NCBI GenBank assembly: GCA_039000515.1
Contig: JBCFYV010000012.1
Span: forward strand, 13,907,290-13,971,289
Reading direction: 5' to 3'
Length of the DNA: 64,000 bases
From: Timema cristinae
Taxonomy: Eukaryota; Arthropoda; Insecta; Phasmatodea; Timematidae
The position numbers were made by a program, and so were the translations under genes. Shown here piece by piece: positions 48,601 through 59,352 of the stretch. The notes beneath the pieces were generated by a model that worked only from the letters and a program-made list of their open reading frames with translations, made no database searches and was not told where the DNA came from. Position 1 is the first letter of the stretch; every line of letters starts with the position of its first letter.

Positions 48601-49111
48601 GAGGAAGTTATAATTTCATCGAGGAAAACATTTTTGTGCCAAACAGGAACTTGAGCCCAGAACACTTATCTCTCTAAGAAACCACACTGTATACTAAGAA
48701 AATGAATCCGATTACGCCAACATACCAGATTTTAAGTAATTGAAATGTTTCTACTCTTCTATATTTTAAAGGTTCCTAAGATCATCGTAATAGAATAAAA
48801 ATTGCCATGAAACAACTAACGTGGCTTTGAAAACGTCCAACAATCAAGCAGCGGATGGGTGGCCAGAAATTCTCTATATTCTTCACTCAACGGCAAAGTA
48901 AGAAAGAACCAATTATTATCGGGAATACGTTTACAGTAGACTCAGTTTACTAGAAGTGTGACCTTATTTTATAACTAAGGCTCGAATATTTGATGATATG
49001 ACATATTTCTATTTTGTCCATTACACATGAACATAAAACTTTTGTAATGATACTGGTTTAAGAAATATATATCTTACCAGTTTATAAGTCTGTATTTGAC
49101 AGGCTGATTTA
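45642..49111. other. AT-rich intergenic DNA
   Basis: Contains TATA/ATAC microsatellite bits at 46738-46800. A 112-codon minus frame at 47518-47856 lies in a slightly less AT-rich patch but has no known motif; it could be a decayed repeat. No supported gene. Confidence 0.5.
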
Positions 49112-49236
49112 ACGTAAACTGAGTATGCTATGTCAGAAGCCAGTAAAAAATCCAATCCACAGAGACACTATTCAATGCTGTAGGCTTTGTGTTAGTTGAG
49201 AAAAAGGGATGTTTACAAGGGAAATAATATATTATA
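49112..49236 (+). repeat. Third copy of the 1.6-kb dispersed repeat
   Basis: Contains TAAACTGAGTATGCTAT, CAGAAGCCAGTAAAAAATCC, GTAGGCTTTGTGTTAGTTGA, AAAAAGGGATGTT and AAATAATATATTA, closely matching 1735-1858. Confidence 0.8.
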
Positions 49237-51523
49237 TAATAGGCCATTATTTGTCATTTTGATTTTAAGTTCATATATTCTTGGTCTGCGTGCTTTTTGG
49301 ATCAATTATAAGAATTTTTGAAAAAGATTTTTGCATTTCTGTTAAATAGGTATATTTTTAAACACAAGTAATATTTTATAAATGTATTAATATACACACA
49401 TATTTTTTAATCCCACATTTGTCGTAATAAGAAGATTATGTAGGCAATAAAATTTATATTTTCATTGCATGTAGGTCAATGGTTGTGAAATACACATTCC
49501 TAAAGAAACACTTCAGTTAAGCCGGATAGATTTGCGTTGGGAGGGGGCTTTTTTTTAAAAAAAAACAGATATATGTAAATCAATGGTTTATTTAGCAGAG
49601 ATGAAGAATTTTGTTGTTAAAATATTTATATTTTATAGATATCGTTTGGTTTTCATATGTAAAGTAAGTGTTTTATTTAGTCACATGCTTCATTACGAGA
49701 TTTCTAAAAATAATTAGGTAATTATTTTGTCTATTTAAAATCATTATTTTTTATTATTAGATCATTTCGTAAGACTTTTTTAGAATTCTTAACTCATAAA
49801 ATTCTGGGCCCGGTTTATAACCTACGCCATGGTTTAATACTTTGTGGTAAGCTTGCTCCCTATATTTTTTATTGTGTAATATGTCTGTCTCTCTCTACCC
49901 TTACTGACTATACTTTTATTTACATAGGTAGAGTAAAGATATGGTAGGTAGAATCTAAAGTTAATATACCAGAATTTGAGTGGAGGTAAGTGGGATAGTA
50001 TTAAAGAAAATACACCTGCGTCTACTTAGTTGGGACACGAACTAATCACTTCAAGTTAAAAAAACTGATAAAGCCATGAATACTGTTGTTTATTAAAACA
50101 CAATTAATCTATTTGTATGAAATATAGTTCTACCCTCTATTTAGTTGTCTTTATTGTCGCATTCCCGTTGAGCACTCTGGTTGGTCGCATGAAAACGCTA
50201 CAATTGTCAATACTGCACGAAGTCTCTCGCGTGATATCACGCATTTTATTTCCCCCTGCACTCATACTATCCCCCCTCCCCCCCAGTATCACATTGTCAA
50301 AACTTCCCTCTTTCCCCGCACCTTTCTTGACATGGTCTCTTCATAACAGTTATAAACTAAGATATTATATCCTTATGTATGACTCTCAACTAATTTATAA
50401 TCGTGACAACCGGCACGCGGGAAGGGGCGTCAGTTTTTTAATTATTTTATGGTTTACCATAGACGTTAGGGCTAGAGTTTGAATCATAACCATAGACTGG
50501 AAAAATATTATTTGAAAAATTGAGTTATTTTAATTTATCTTATAACTTGACTCATATGCAACAAAATATTAATACGGATTCAATTTTATATTATTTCCAT
50601 ATATCAATAAAAATTGTTTCGATTTATCTATCATTTGTAATATATATTTTTAAAGTTATAATAAAATTGCATTCATATTATATTTGTTTAGCAAAAAAAC
50701 ACAAAGCCTGATAAAAAAAATCAATATTCAAAACGGTGAATCGTGCCTTAGTCGAGTTTCTTAGTGTGAGCATGTAGCTAGATTTGCGTGACAATACTGT
50801 TATCAGTATCACTATTAATGTAAATAAGTAAGTAGCTCTTAGGAGATTTATGCGAGCGGATATCTCGCCATTCTTTGTCCCTTCAAGTGCAGTGGGGTAA
50901 AAAAAAACACAAAACATAATGGTAAAAAGAGGGGAGACGAAGGAAACGGACAAGCAACAGGCGGCACATGATATGACAGGTATACACAGTCATGGCATAT
51001 GGAAATTGAAGAAAATAAAGTGGCCATATGATTAGAAGTCCCACGTTGTAAATTTTATGTGTTCAAGTAGAAAAAAATACAATAGAAAGTTTACTGCTTC
51101 CTTATCACTCTATCACGCAAAAAAAAAGTATAGAAAATTAATTCTAAGTGATTTACAACTTTCAAGGTTTAATAGAGGTGTTAACTATGTAAAATCTTTA
51201 TTACTTCATTAAATTGATGAAATAAAATTTTATGTTAATTTCATAACTTTAATCTCTACTTTGATTAAGTAATGTACAAATAAGTATATAAAATATATTG
51301 GTAAAAGTAGTTTATAGTTAAAACGTACTTACTTTTAAACGGATGGGTTTTGTGCAAGGGATTTTTGTTAAAATTTGCTTTGTGATATTAGTGAAGGATT
51401 GTTACAGCTATATTAGGCCTTTATATGTTTCAATATAATTTCACAAATTATGAATTTATCAAAACTCTTTGCTTATTTATACGTCTTAATGTTATGCAAG
51501 TAGATACATAAATAGTTTTTGTC
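49237..51523. other. AT-rich intergenic DNA
   Basis: A 121-codon plus frame at 50117-50482 begins with a hydrophobic stretch but covers a C-rich low-complexity patch; I do not regard it as a gene. Nothing else identified. Confidence 0.45.
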
Positions 51524-51745
51524 ACCGCGTCTTACTACCCATTCGAGTTATACATATATGTACAAATTAAACTAATGTATTTGGAATGAAAAAAGTATAT
51601 CTAGAAGATTATTTATTTGCATGTATATAGAGTGTATATAATTTAGGAAAAACTATTCTCAATACATATGAAAGTATGAAAAACCATAATCTCCCCGTCA
51701 TTGGCAGTCCAGTCTATTTTGAGAAAAATGCCTTAGACCAGGTTT
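51524..51745 (-). repeat. SINE family A (copy near 51.6 kb)
   Basis: The plus strand starts with the inverted tail TCACCGCGTCTTACTACCCA then TTCGAGTTATAC, and ends with the inverted head GCCTTAGACCAGG. The B-box region is worn. Part of a cluster of four SINEs in 1.4 kb. Confidence 0.78.
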
Positions 51746-51949
51746 TCAAACTTATGTCCCAAGGGAATCACACGGCCCGTGATCCCTTCTTTTACGGTTC
51801 AAGAAGATTCCTGGCAAAGTGATTTACTTTAGTAAAATTTATTTTTCATACGATAAATAAAAAGTTTTGACTTTGATTGGAAAATTCGTGAAAGCTTCAA
51901 TTGATCTTCATGTTTAATATCTTACTTACATCATCTGTGATATATTGAC
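51746..51949. other. Short intergenic spacer
   Basis: No identifiable feature between two SINE copies. Confidence 0.5.
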
Positions 51950-52186
51950 ACCCGTTTCAGTGACCGCATAGTCTAAGATGCTACTCTTGCAATAGAATAG
52001 GCTTCCGATGATGGGTTGATCGTGGTTCAATCCCGGTCAGTGTAATCAAGATGTTTTTACCTAAATGTTTTTCCACTTTAGCTCCAAGAAAATACGGGTA
52101 CATTTCCTCTAAATTCCAGCTTACTCATCCCTAGACCACTGGCTTAGCTATTAAATTACGAGCCAAACGGGTAGTATGACGCGTCA
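51950..52186 (+). repeat. SINE family A (copy near 52.0 kb)
   Basis: The head GTTTCAGTGACCGCATAGTC is followed by TACTCTTGCAATAGAATAGG, a long variable-arm-like stretch, then the B box GGTTCAATCCCGGTCAGTG. The body has CGGGTACATTTCCTCTAAAT and the tail AACGGGTAGTATGACGCGTC at about 52169-52188. Confidence 0.88.
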
Positions 52187-52217
52187 CTAAAATGTATACA
52201 TATATATCTATATTGAA

Positions 52218-52368
52218 TGTGGGGAATGCCAGGCCGCCACCGTGGTTCGGATTCCACGTTAAACTGTAGGTCCTTCATTTCATCTCACAGTCACCCTACC
52301 ATTACACATTAGCGTAAGTGTGTATAACCCAAACGGGTAGTAAGAGCGGTGCTAATAATAATAATATA
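52218..52368 (+). repeat. SINE family B, 5'-truncated (plus copy)
   Basis: Begins within the body (GTGGGGAATGCCAGGCCGCC), contains GTGGTTCGGATTCCACG, CATTTCATCTCACAGTCACC and the tail AACGGGTAGTAAGAGCGGTG, then TAATAATAATA. It lacks the tRNA-like head, as expected for incomplete reverse transcription. Confidence 0.9.
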
Positions 52369-52634
52369 TCTATATTAATTTATCAAAGTAGTATTTTTAG
52401 TCAAAAAAATTGTTTTATCATCTTTAAATTACCACTTATTATTTAATCCACAATTAAACACCTGTTCTCGTATTTGCATATTTTACCAAAATGAGGCTAT
52501 TATGACTCGACCCGTCATTAGACTCGGGGATTCAATTTTGGCCTTCGCTTACTCTTAGGTTAGAAACCTCTAACCTAGACCATTTGACTATCAAAATGGG
52601 TTACATGTAAGTAAAAACACGTATTAAGATACAT
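52369..52634. other. Short intergenic spacer
   Basis: No feature identified apart from a weak tRNA-like patch near 52500-52600. Confidence 0.4.
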
Positions 52635-52644
52635 CACCACATCT

Positions 52645-52930
52645 ATTATTATTATTATTATTATTAGCACCACGTCTTACTACCCATTCGGGTTATACGC
52701 ACTTACGCTAATGTGTAATGGTAGGGTGATTGTGAGATGAAATGAAGGACCTACAGTTTAACGTGGAATCCGAACCACGGTGGAGTCCTGGCATTCCCAC
52801 ACTCACAAGATGTCTTGTCAGAGGTGAAGGAAGGGTTTGGAAATCAGATAAATCTGTGCCGGGACCGAGGATTGAACCCCGGCCGCCAGCATAGAAGTCT
52901 GACACCTTACCCCTAGACCACCAGGTCACC
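52645..52930 (-). repeat. SINE family B, full length with target duplication
   Basis: Flanked by ACCACATCT (52636-52644 and 52931-52939). In reverse complement the head is GGTGACCTGGTGGTCTAGGG, the B box GGGGTTCAATCCTCGG, the body includes GTGGTTCGGATTCCACG, and the tail CGAATGGGTAGTAAGACGTG is followed by (TAA)n. Very similar to the copy at 39.5 kb, suggesting fairly recent activity of this family. Confidence 0.95.
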
Positions 52931-52939
52931 ACCACATCT

Positions 52940-54472
52940 ACGGTAGGAAATTAGTTAACTGACATATCGTAGAGCCACCATATATACTCTTAAGTATCCA
53001 TTCACCTGATCATATGATCTGCAAGAACTAATTATATTTATTTGCTGTCATTTTTGGCAGTAAAAATTTCCAAGTAAACAGTTTGTTTTAGATATGATTC
53101 TAATTAAATCATTTTTCATTTTCACCTCTTAAATGATGAATAGACTCTAATAATCAAATAAAATTAATATGTTCATGTGATGGATCAATGCAAAGAGAAT
53201 AGAAGTTAGTAACAGATGGACATCTGATATTCTGAGAGTGTATCGTCTCTCAGTACACATGACGGTGCATTACATACACAAAGCTAAATGGAAGACTAAC
53301 TAATTTGTTAAAAATCAGGTAACCTATTAGGTCTTTGAATAATAAATAAATCTTTAAAATCCGCATCAATGTCAACTTTTGTCATTACTATACTTATTTA
53401 AAATAATATATATATTTTGCTGTTCTTAAACTTAAATGTATCTATCGTGCACTGGGGGACGTAAGCAAGAAAATAATCAAGTTCCTTTAACTGGCGCTAA
53501 CTTTTTTATTCTATTTACATTGAAAAGCATCACATTTGATAGCATTTATTTGTTAAAAAAAACTCTATTTTTAAATAATTTCAAGAGGGGATAAAATAAT
53601 GATTTTAATTGAAAGAAATTTTACACCATTTACATAAAATATTACTCCGATAACTTTAAAAAAAATCTTCTTGGATATCTTAATTATTTATTGAAATATT
53701 TTCCATACGAAGAGATTAGTCCATTTTGGTGAAATTTTGAATACGTCTAGCCAACAAGGTATTATAATCTTGAGAGGCTCTCATGAATTCTTGATTAAGA
53801 CTTTATATCGTGCTGGGAATTTACCTCTGATTGTACCAAGGACACTCATGAAAAGGGTTTTAAGGGCTATCCCAAGAGTGGCCATTGGAGGAACAAGCTT
53901 TCTCTTCGGGACGGAACGCAAAGAAAAAGTAACATAATTTTCTTCTCTATTTGAAAGAGAAAATAAATTCGCCATTTTCTAACACAGACCTATTTGTTAT
54001 TTAGATAAAAGTATGTTTACACCAAATCATTAATGAAATTATACAAATAGACGTTTATAAACTGATGGTTTTATATTAAAATAGTAGGATTATTGGATTT
54101 TATCATGGATTTTTAGAAGAAGAATATTTAATTTCATATTGTCATAATATAAACGTATTCTTGATGGTAAATTATTTTGGAGACATTATGATTAATATTG
54201 GTAGAGCTTGCTTAGGTAACATTGTCATTTTTTTTATAATTCGAGACATACTTTAATAATAACGTATTCATTCGCTATGTAAATATAAGTATGGTACATT
54301 TTATAAGTGAAGTAAACTCATTTATCTGGTCGAAATTTACAATATACAGCTGTTTCAGGAGGAATAAATATTTTGGGAGGTTGTAATATTGATTATTTTG
54401 AGTAAATAGTTCATGTAAATATGTGTCTCAGTTTTCAATGTATGCGGGGATACAGCTGTTTGAAACTGGTGC
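52940..54472. other. AT-rich intergenic DNA
   Basis: Overlapping frames on both strands at 53737-53975 show no known domain. Nothing else seen. Confidence 0.5.
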
Positions 54473-55077
54473 GATGAAGATATTTTCACCCGTGATGGTA
54501 TCAACAATACCCACAACCCGCCCGCATCTGGGGTCCAACAAAATTCCGCATGCCAATGAAGAAAGAAATAATGCCAATGTCGTTTCTCTGTGAACGTGCG
54601 GTGTGGTATGATTGACAATCATGTGATTGGGCCTTTTAGTGCTACAAAATCGTCCTATACGGAAAACTTTTCTAAAATTACTGCAAAAAGAACTTTAACT
54701 ATATTAGAGGAGGTTATGCATACTACAAGGATTGGTCTCATCCTTCAGTGTGACGGAACTCCCACACTTTACAGTATCCAGGTGACACAACATCTAAACC
54801 TAACCTTCCCTGAACAATGGATTGGCAGTAGTGTTCCCATTCATTGGCCAACAAGGTCTCCATGTCTCAATCGTTTAGATTATGGTTTATGATAGTTGAC
54901 GAATAGCAAAATATACAAATAAGGGTAAATACAAGACACGAACTGCTCGCTAGCATTATTGATAATGCAGCCCTAATAAAGGAAAACCGAGACAACCTCA
55001 AAAGAACACGTGCTATTTCTACAAGAGTTTCAAGTGCATTGCAGATCGACTGAGGGCTTTTTGACCATTTATTGTGA
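54473..55077 (+). pseudogene. Tc1/mariner-superfamily transposase remnant (C-terminal half)
   Basis: Reading from GAT at 54473: CDEDIFTRDGINNTHN, then CRFSVNVRCGMIDNHVIGPF, LEEVMHTTRIGLILQCDGTP, HLNLTFPEQWIGSS, HWPTRSPCLNRLDYG, and after a frame change near 54880-54920 VNTRHELLASIIDNAALIKENRD and ending LFDHLL at 55075-55077. This matches the pattern of an insect IS630/mariner-like transposase (FTRDG, GPF, QHDGAPPH, WIGRGGP, WPARSPDLxPLD, ending GGxFEHLL in intact relatives). Stops occur in frame at about 54560 and 54572, and TGA at about 55051. The Asp expected in SPDL is Cys. No N-terminal DNA-binding region or inverted repeats were found. Confidence 0.82.
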
Positions 55078-58000
55078 ACTGTAAATCATTTGTGTTTTAG
55101 AATGTCATTCATTCAGTCAATAATCATAAATTAGTCATTTATCGTTCTTTAATACCTCTAATAATGGATTTTTACATGCCGGTTTCAATCAGCTGTACCT
55201 TCGCTTCCATGAATAATTGGACACATTATATAAACATTTTTTCTCAGAATAATCAATACTACAACACACAAAATATTTTCTACGACTTCTGAAACATCCT
55301 CCATATTGGTGTAGATAATTATAATGAAGCTGTTCATAGTAAATTTAAACTCACCATACACAAAGCTTAAACCATTTTTAGTGAATATTAAAATATTTTG
55401 AATAGATTGAATATAAAGAAGTTCGCTTGAACTAAGGTTTAAACTTAAGTTTTAATTGATATTGAAGATAGCTTAAATAAAATAAAACTAAATATTAATG
55501 TTGATTATTGTTTAAGTTTGGTTTTCATACTCTTTCTACAAGACTATCGTGACTTTTAAAAAAGAACCTTGACCCCTTCAAGTCAAGTCTTTCTTCCTAA
55601 GGCGACATCGCGTGTGCCAAATTATCTCCACGGCATCTTGAAACCATAGAACACATTTTCTCCCCTCTCTTCCTCTCTACTCAACCCTCCTTACTCCCCA
55701 AAGTCCCGGACGGCGAGATTTGAGAACCTTCAGTGCAATGCCTTATCGCCCCTAGAACGACCGGTGCCAAGCGAGACAGAGGCGAACAAGAGTTTCCCTA
55801 CAACTTTCCGACGAGGGATTGTGTGTTTTTTTAAGGATAAAAATTCTTTGCCAGTCTTAAAAAGAAAGTTGTGCATGTTTTATATTATTATTACTACTAC
55901 CAAGTTCTTATCGAACAATTTTAAATAATTTTATGGTAGTTTCTAGTACTTACCACACATTTTTAACGCATGTAGGGTAACAAAATCCGTTGACCTAATT
56001 CATTAGCTGAAGAAAATTAAAATAATGTATTTTTATTTCTTTTTATCACGTTTGTGATGCTAGCTAGTGAGAACTTTCCTTAAAATTAATTATGTGTTAA
56101 GAAAAAATGTTGCATAGTTAAACATTTAAATTTAAATTTCATTTTTTTTTGTAATTTTTTTTCCTCGCCTACAAGAAGTTTTATGAATTTAAATTAATAA
56201 ATGTATCTGTATTATAACAGATGTTTCTTAGAAAATAATACATTTTTGCCACCTAAATATAATTTTGCAATGTTATAAATTATCTTATATACATAGTTAT
56301 GCTAAATATCTAATTTATTAATATATAAATTATGTAGGCATATATATTGTATATTTTGATGTAGAATACATTATTTAAGCATTTATCTGTGGTTCGCATG
56401 ACTATATTTAATACTATAATATATACGTATAACAGGACTCTACTACTTTAAATTTAAAACAAAATATTTATAATAAATTAAGTTATGTTGGTGATATTGT
56501 AAAATTTAGAAAATAGATCATATACTTACCAACTATGCTAATCCAGTTATTAATAAATGTGCGCCTAACACATTAATTTTTTGACAGTTAAACTATACTA
56601 ATGTCAACTCTTTAGTTCAGCTGGTCATACGTCCACTATCATAGTTAACACTCTATAGTATTGATCCCATTTATGACCAAAGCCTTTATTATTCGTTGAA
56701 TTAGTATTTCCTTATTAAATATAATTTATATTGAGTATAGCATATTTCTAAAATTAAATTATATTACTAGTGATATAGCTTTATATATAAATTGAATATA
56801 AAGTAGCCATACATATATATCGATATTTATTATAAATTAAATATTTATAAAATATATTCACGTGTTAAATATGGAGTGTAAATAAGATGCTAAGCATTTG
56901 AAAAATAAATGGTACTATACAATACAACTAATCAAGCCACCACTTGGATTCCATGCACCCTCAACAGATTCAACCAAAGGGTGGTATGAAAATTTCACAG
57001 GAGATATAGCAGGAGCTTTAGGGTAACACCTATTTAATTGATTTTAAAACTAATCAAACTATATGTAAGATTTTGTCAAAAATATTTAACCAAAATAAAA
57101 AAATAATAAAACCATTTTTACTTACATTAAGAAAATTGCTAGCCTTTCCTTCGTCCCAATGGGTTCCCCCCAATTAGTGGTATTTTCGGATATTTTTTTG
57201 TTTTAGGAGAGTATATATGTTCTCAAATTGTTCTTGAGACATTCGAAAATATGTGAAAAACCGGTCTTCAAATGAACTCCATAGCACAGGGAGTTAAACT
57301 CTCCAAACACCTATCTTTTTTCATTTATTTCATGAACACATTTTCTTTTTCGTCTTGCTTGACACAAAGCGAACAGAAACAGAAATTCTTTTTCCTCGGT
57401 GGATCTTCTGGACATGTTGATCAAAACCAAAAAGAAAACACGAGTTCAAGAAAGAAAAAATGGGATTGAAGTCAGTTAAAAATTACTTAATACTTACTTG
57501 GTTGACACTGTTTTGACACTGGCTGTCCCTGACTTGTTCGCATACTGTTTGACTACCCCAGTCCGCGATGGACTGCGGTCATTTTGTCCGCGCGGACAGT
57601 CCGCTTTCTCTTTGACCGATCATAATGCTGCACCTACCACGTTTGACTTAATTTTAGAATTTTATTTTTTGTTTAAAAAATAATTCTTTCAGTTCATAGT
57701 TATTTAAAAAAGGTCTACAATATGTTCCTTAAGTACTAATGTTTCCCAGATTTATTTATGTTTTAAGGTTCTTGGCATAAAATAAGTTTCAGGTTTATAT
57801 GGCTATGAAAATAACTTAGAAGGTTTCCACCAATATATTTTCTATAATTAATGAATTGAAAGCCAAAGGAATCATATACATTTTCTTACAAATCATGACT
57901 ACATTGTAAGCGCTAAAATTAAATACAAAAATTAGTGTAGAAAATATAGAGCTATGACGTCCACGTGTCTGAGTCGTAAATCTCAACTCTGGCCCTTAGG

Positions 58001-58149
58001 TCTGATATCAAATTAAATCTATGGATACTGGTTTTTCCCGAAAGATTTAAATCACCCACAATATTTAGTAATGTAAGGACTTTATTTCTTAATTCCCCTT
58101 CTCATCCCAGTAAATCTTTGTGTTTGTATTTTTCTATTTTATACATAAT
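55078..58149. other. AT-rich intergenic DNA with two GC-richer patches
   Basis: A patch at 55560-55830 includes CCCGGACGGCGAGATTTGAG and CCTAGAACGACCGGTGCCAA. A second at 57500-57640 has stacked palindromes around GTCCGCGCGGAC (57586-57597) and CAGTCC-GCGAT-GGACTG (57559-57575). Neither carries a recognised gene. Confidence 0.45.
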
Positions 58150-58335
58150 TTATATGTATATATATACATATTTATACATATATATACGTATATATACATT
58201 ATATATATATGATATATATATACATATATGTATATATACATATATATATAGTATATATACGTATATATACATATATATGTGTATATATACGTATTATACT
58301 ATATATGTGTATATATAGTATATATACATTTATAC

Positions 58336-58383
<48 letters not shown>
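58150..58383. repeat. Compound (TA)n/(TATAC)n microsatellite
   Basis: Alternating TATA with TATACATA, TATACGTA and TATGTGTA variants, ending with about 45 bases of pure (AT)n at 58339-58383. Tyr/Ile-rich frames on both strands are artefacts. Confidence 0.95.
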
Positions 58384-58385
<2 letters not shown>

Positions 58386-58387
<2 letters not shown>

Positions 58388-59350
58388 GTAAGTGAGGTTA
58401 CTTTGCACCAGTTCTTAGGTGTGTTTTTTTTAAGAGCTTACGACATCTTGTGTTTAAATAATTTTGAAATTATTTTATATTTGTTTGATTGTCAAAGATG
58501 TTCAAATTTAAGTTTTTAAGAGTTGATTCCTTGTTAGTGAAGTTTAAATAACTTTATCATTATATATAAAGTGGTGCAAAGTATCCTCATATGATGAGGA
58601 TATTGTGCAAATTTACCTTGAAATGATTAGGAAAGAAGGATATGATGCAAGTTACACATTCATTAGTATAACTTTACACCAGGAAATATATTGTAAACAA
58701 TTTTACATGTCCTTATTACACAATATAAATAAAATATGGTTTTAACAACCTTGATGAGTCTTGAGGGGACAAATCTTCACTTTCTGACCCTGATTCAGAA
58801 GAAGACCTAGTTGGGACTCTCTTTTTCTTGTTTTTTAGTTTTCTCTTAACTTTCTCTTCATTTGAATTCCCATTATTGTTGGATAAGTTTGCTGCATTGC
58901 CCATTTCTTGATCTGTATCACCACTTTTGAGCTGGTGCAAAATATCCCCAAATTGACTTCCTAAGTGTACCTGGTATTATTTTTCGCTATAACATATTGT
59001 AAACATATAATAGCTACATAACACTTATAAACTAGAGTTAATATGGTTACTAGTGACTAATAAAATAGTAACTTACCTAGTTATCAGTTAAATACGCAAC
59101 TGTAGCAATTAAAGTTTGGAACACTTAAATTTCACTTTTTTACAGTTTCTGAATAATGGCTGCTCACTTAGAAGCAACAAAGGACCAATAAAAAAATCCT
59201 ACGTTAAAAGATTTTATCAAGTGCTATCTGTTGAAATTCTTAAAAACTAGTTTTACATTGTTCATAGTTTGGTCACTAGATGACGGTTATTATTTATTTT
59301 TTATTGGTGCAAAGTATACCCTCTAGGTGCAAAGTAACCCCACCTTACGA
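58386..59350 (-). mobile_element. Non-autonomous pogo-like element, 965 bp
   Basis: The left end is CCGTAAGTGAGGTTACTTTG then CACC. The right end in reverse complement is TCGTAAGGTGGGGTTACTTT then GCACC, so about 24-bp inverted repeats. Both abut TA (58384-58385, 59351-59352). The core GGTGCAAAGTA recurs inside (58574, 59306, 59326, with variants near 58596, 58641 and 58930). It lies beside an (AT)n microsatellite. The organisation parallels the larger element at 24.3 kb but the end sequence is different, so it is another family. Confidence 0.85.
58716..58985 (-). pseudogene. C-terminal coding remnant in the pogo-like element
   Basis: An open minus frame enters from about 58970 (after CCAG, a possible acceptor) and includes LHQLKSGDTDQEMGNAANLS, an Asn-rich part, a Lys/Arg-rich run KVKRKLKNKKKR and a Ser/Glu-rich end SSSESGSESEDLSPQDSSR, stopping at 58716. 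Its position near one end and the charged low-complexity tail fit the last exon of a pogo-type transposase whose catalytic part was deleted. Assignment to transposase rests on context only. Confidence 0.5.
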
Positions 59351-59352
59351 TA

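Noticed and set aside
50117..50482. 121-codon frame with an N-terminal hydrophobic stretch resembling a signal peptide
   Set aside because: It crosses a C-rich low-complexity patch, has no recognised domain, and hydrophobic starts are common by chance in AT-rich DNA.
58118..58408. Tyr/Ile-rich frames on both strands
   Set aside because: Produced by the compound TA microsatellite.
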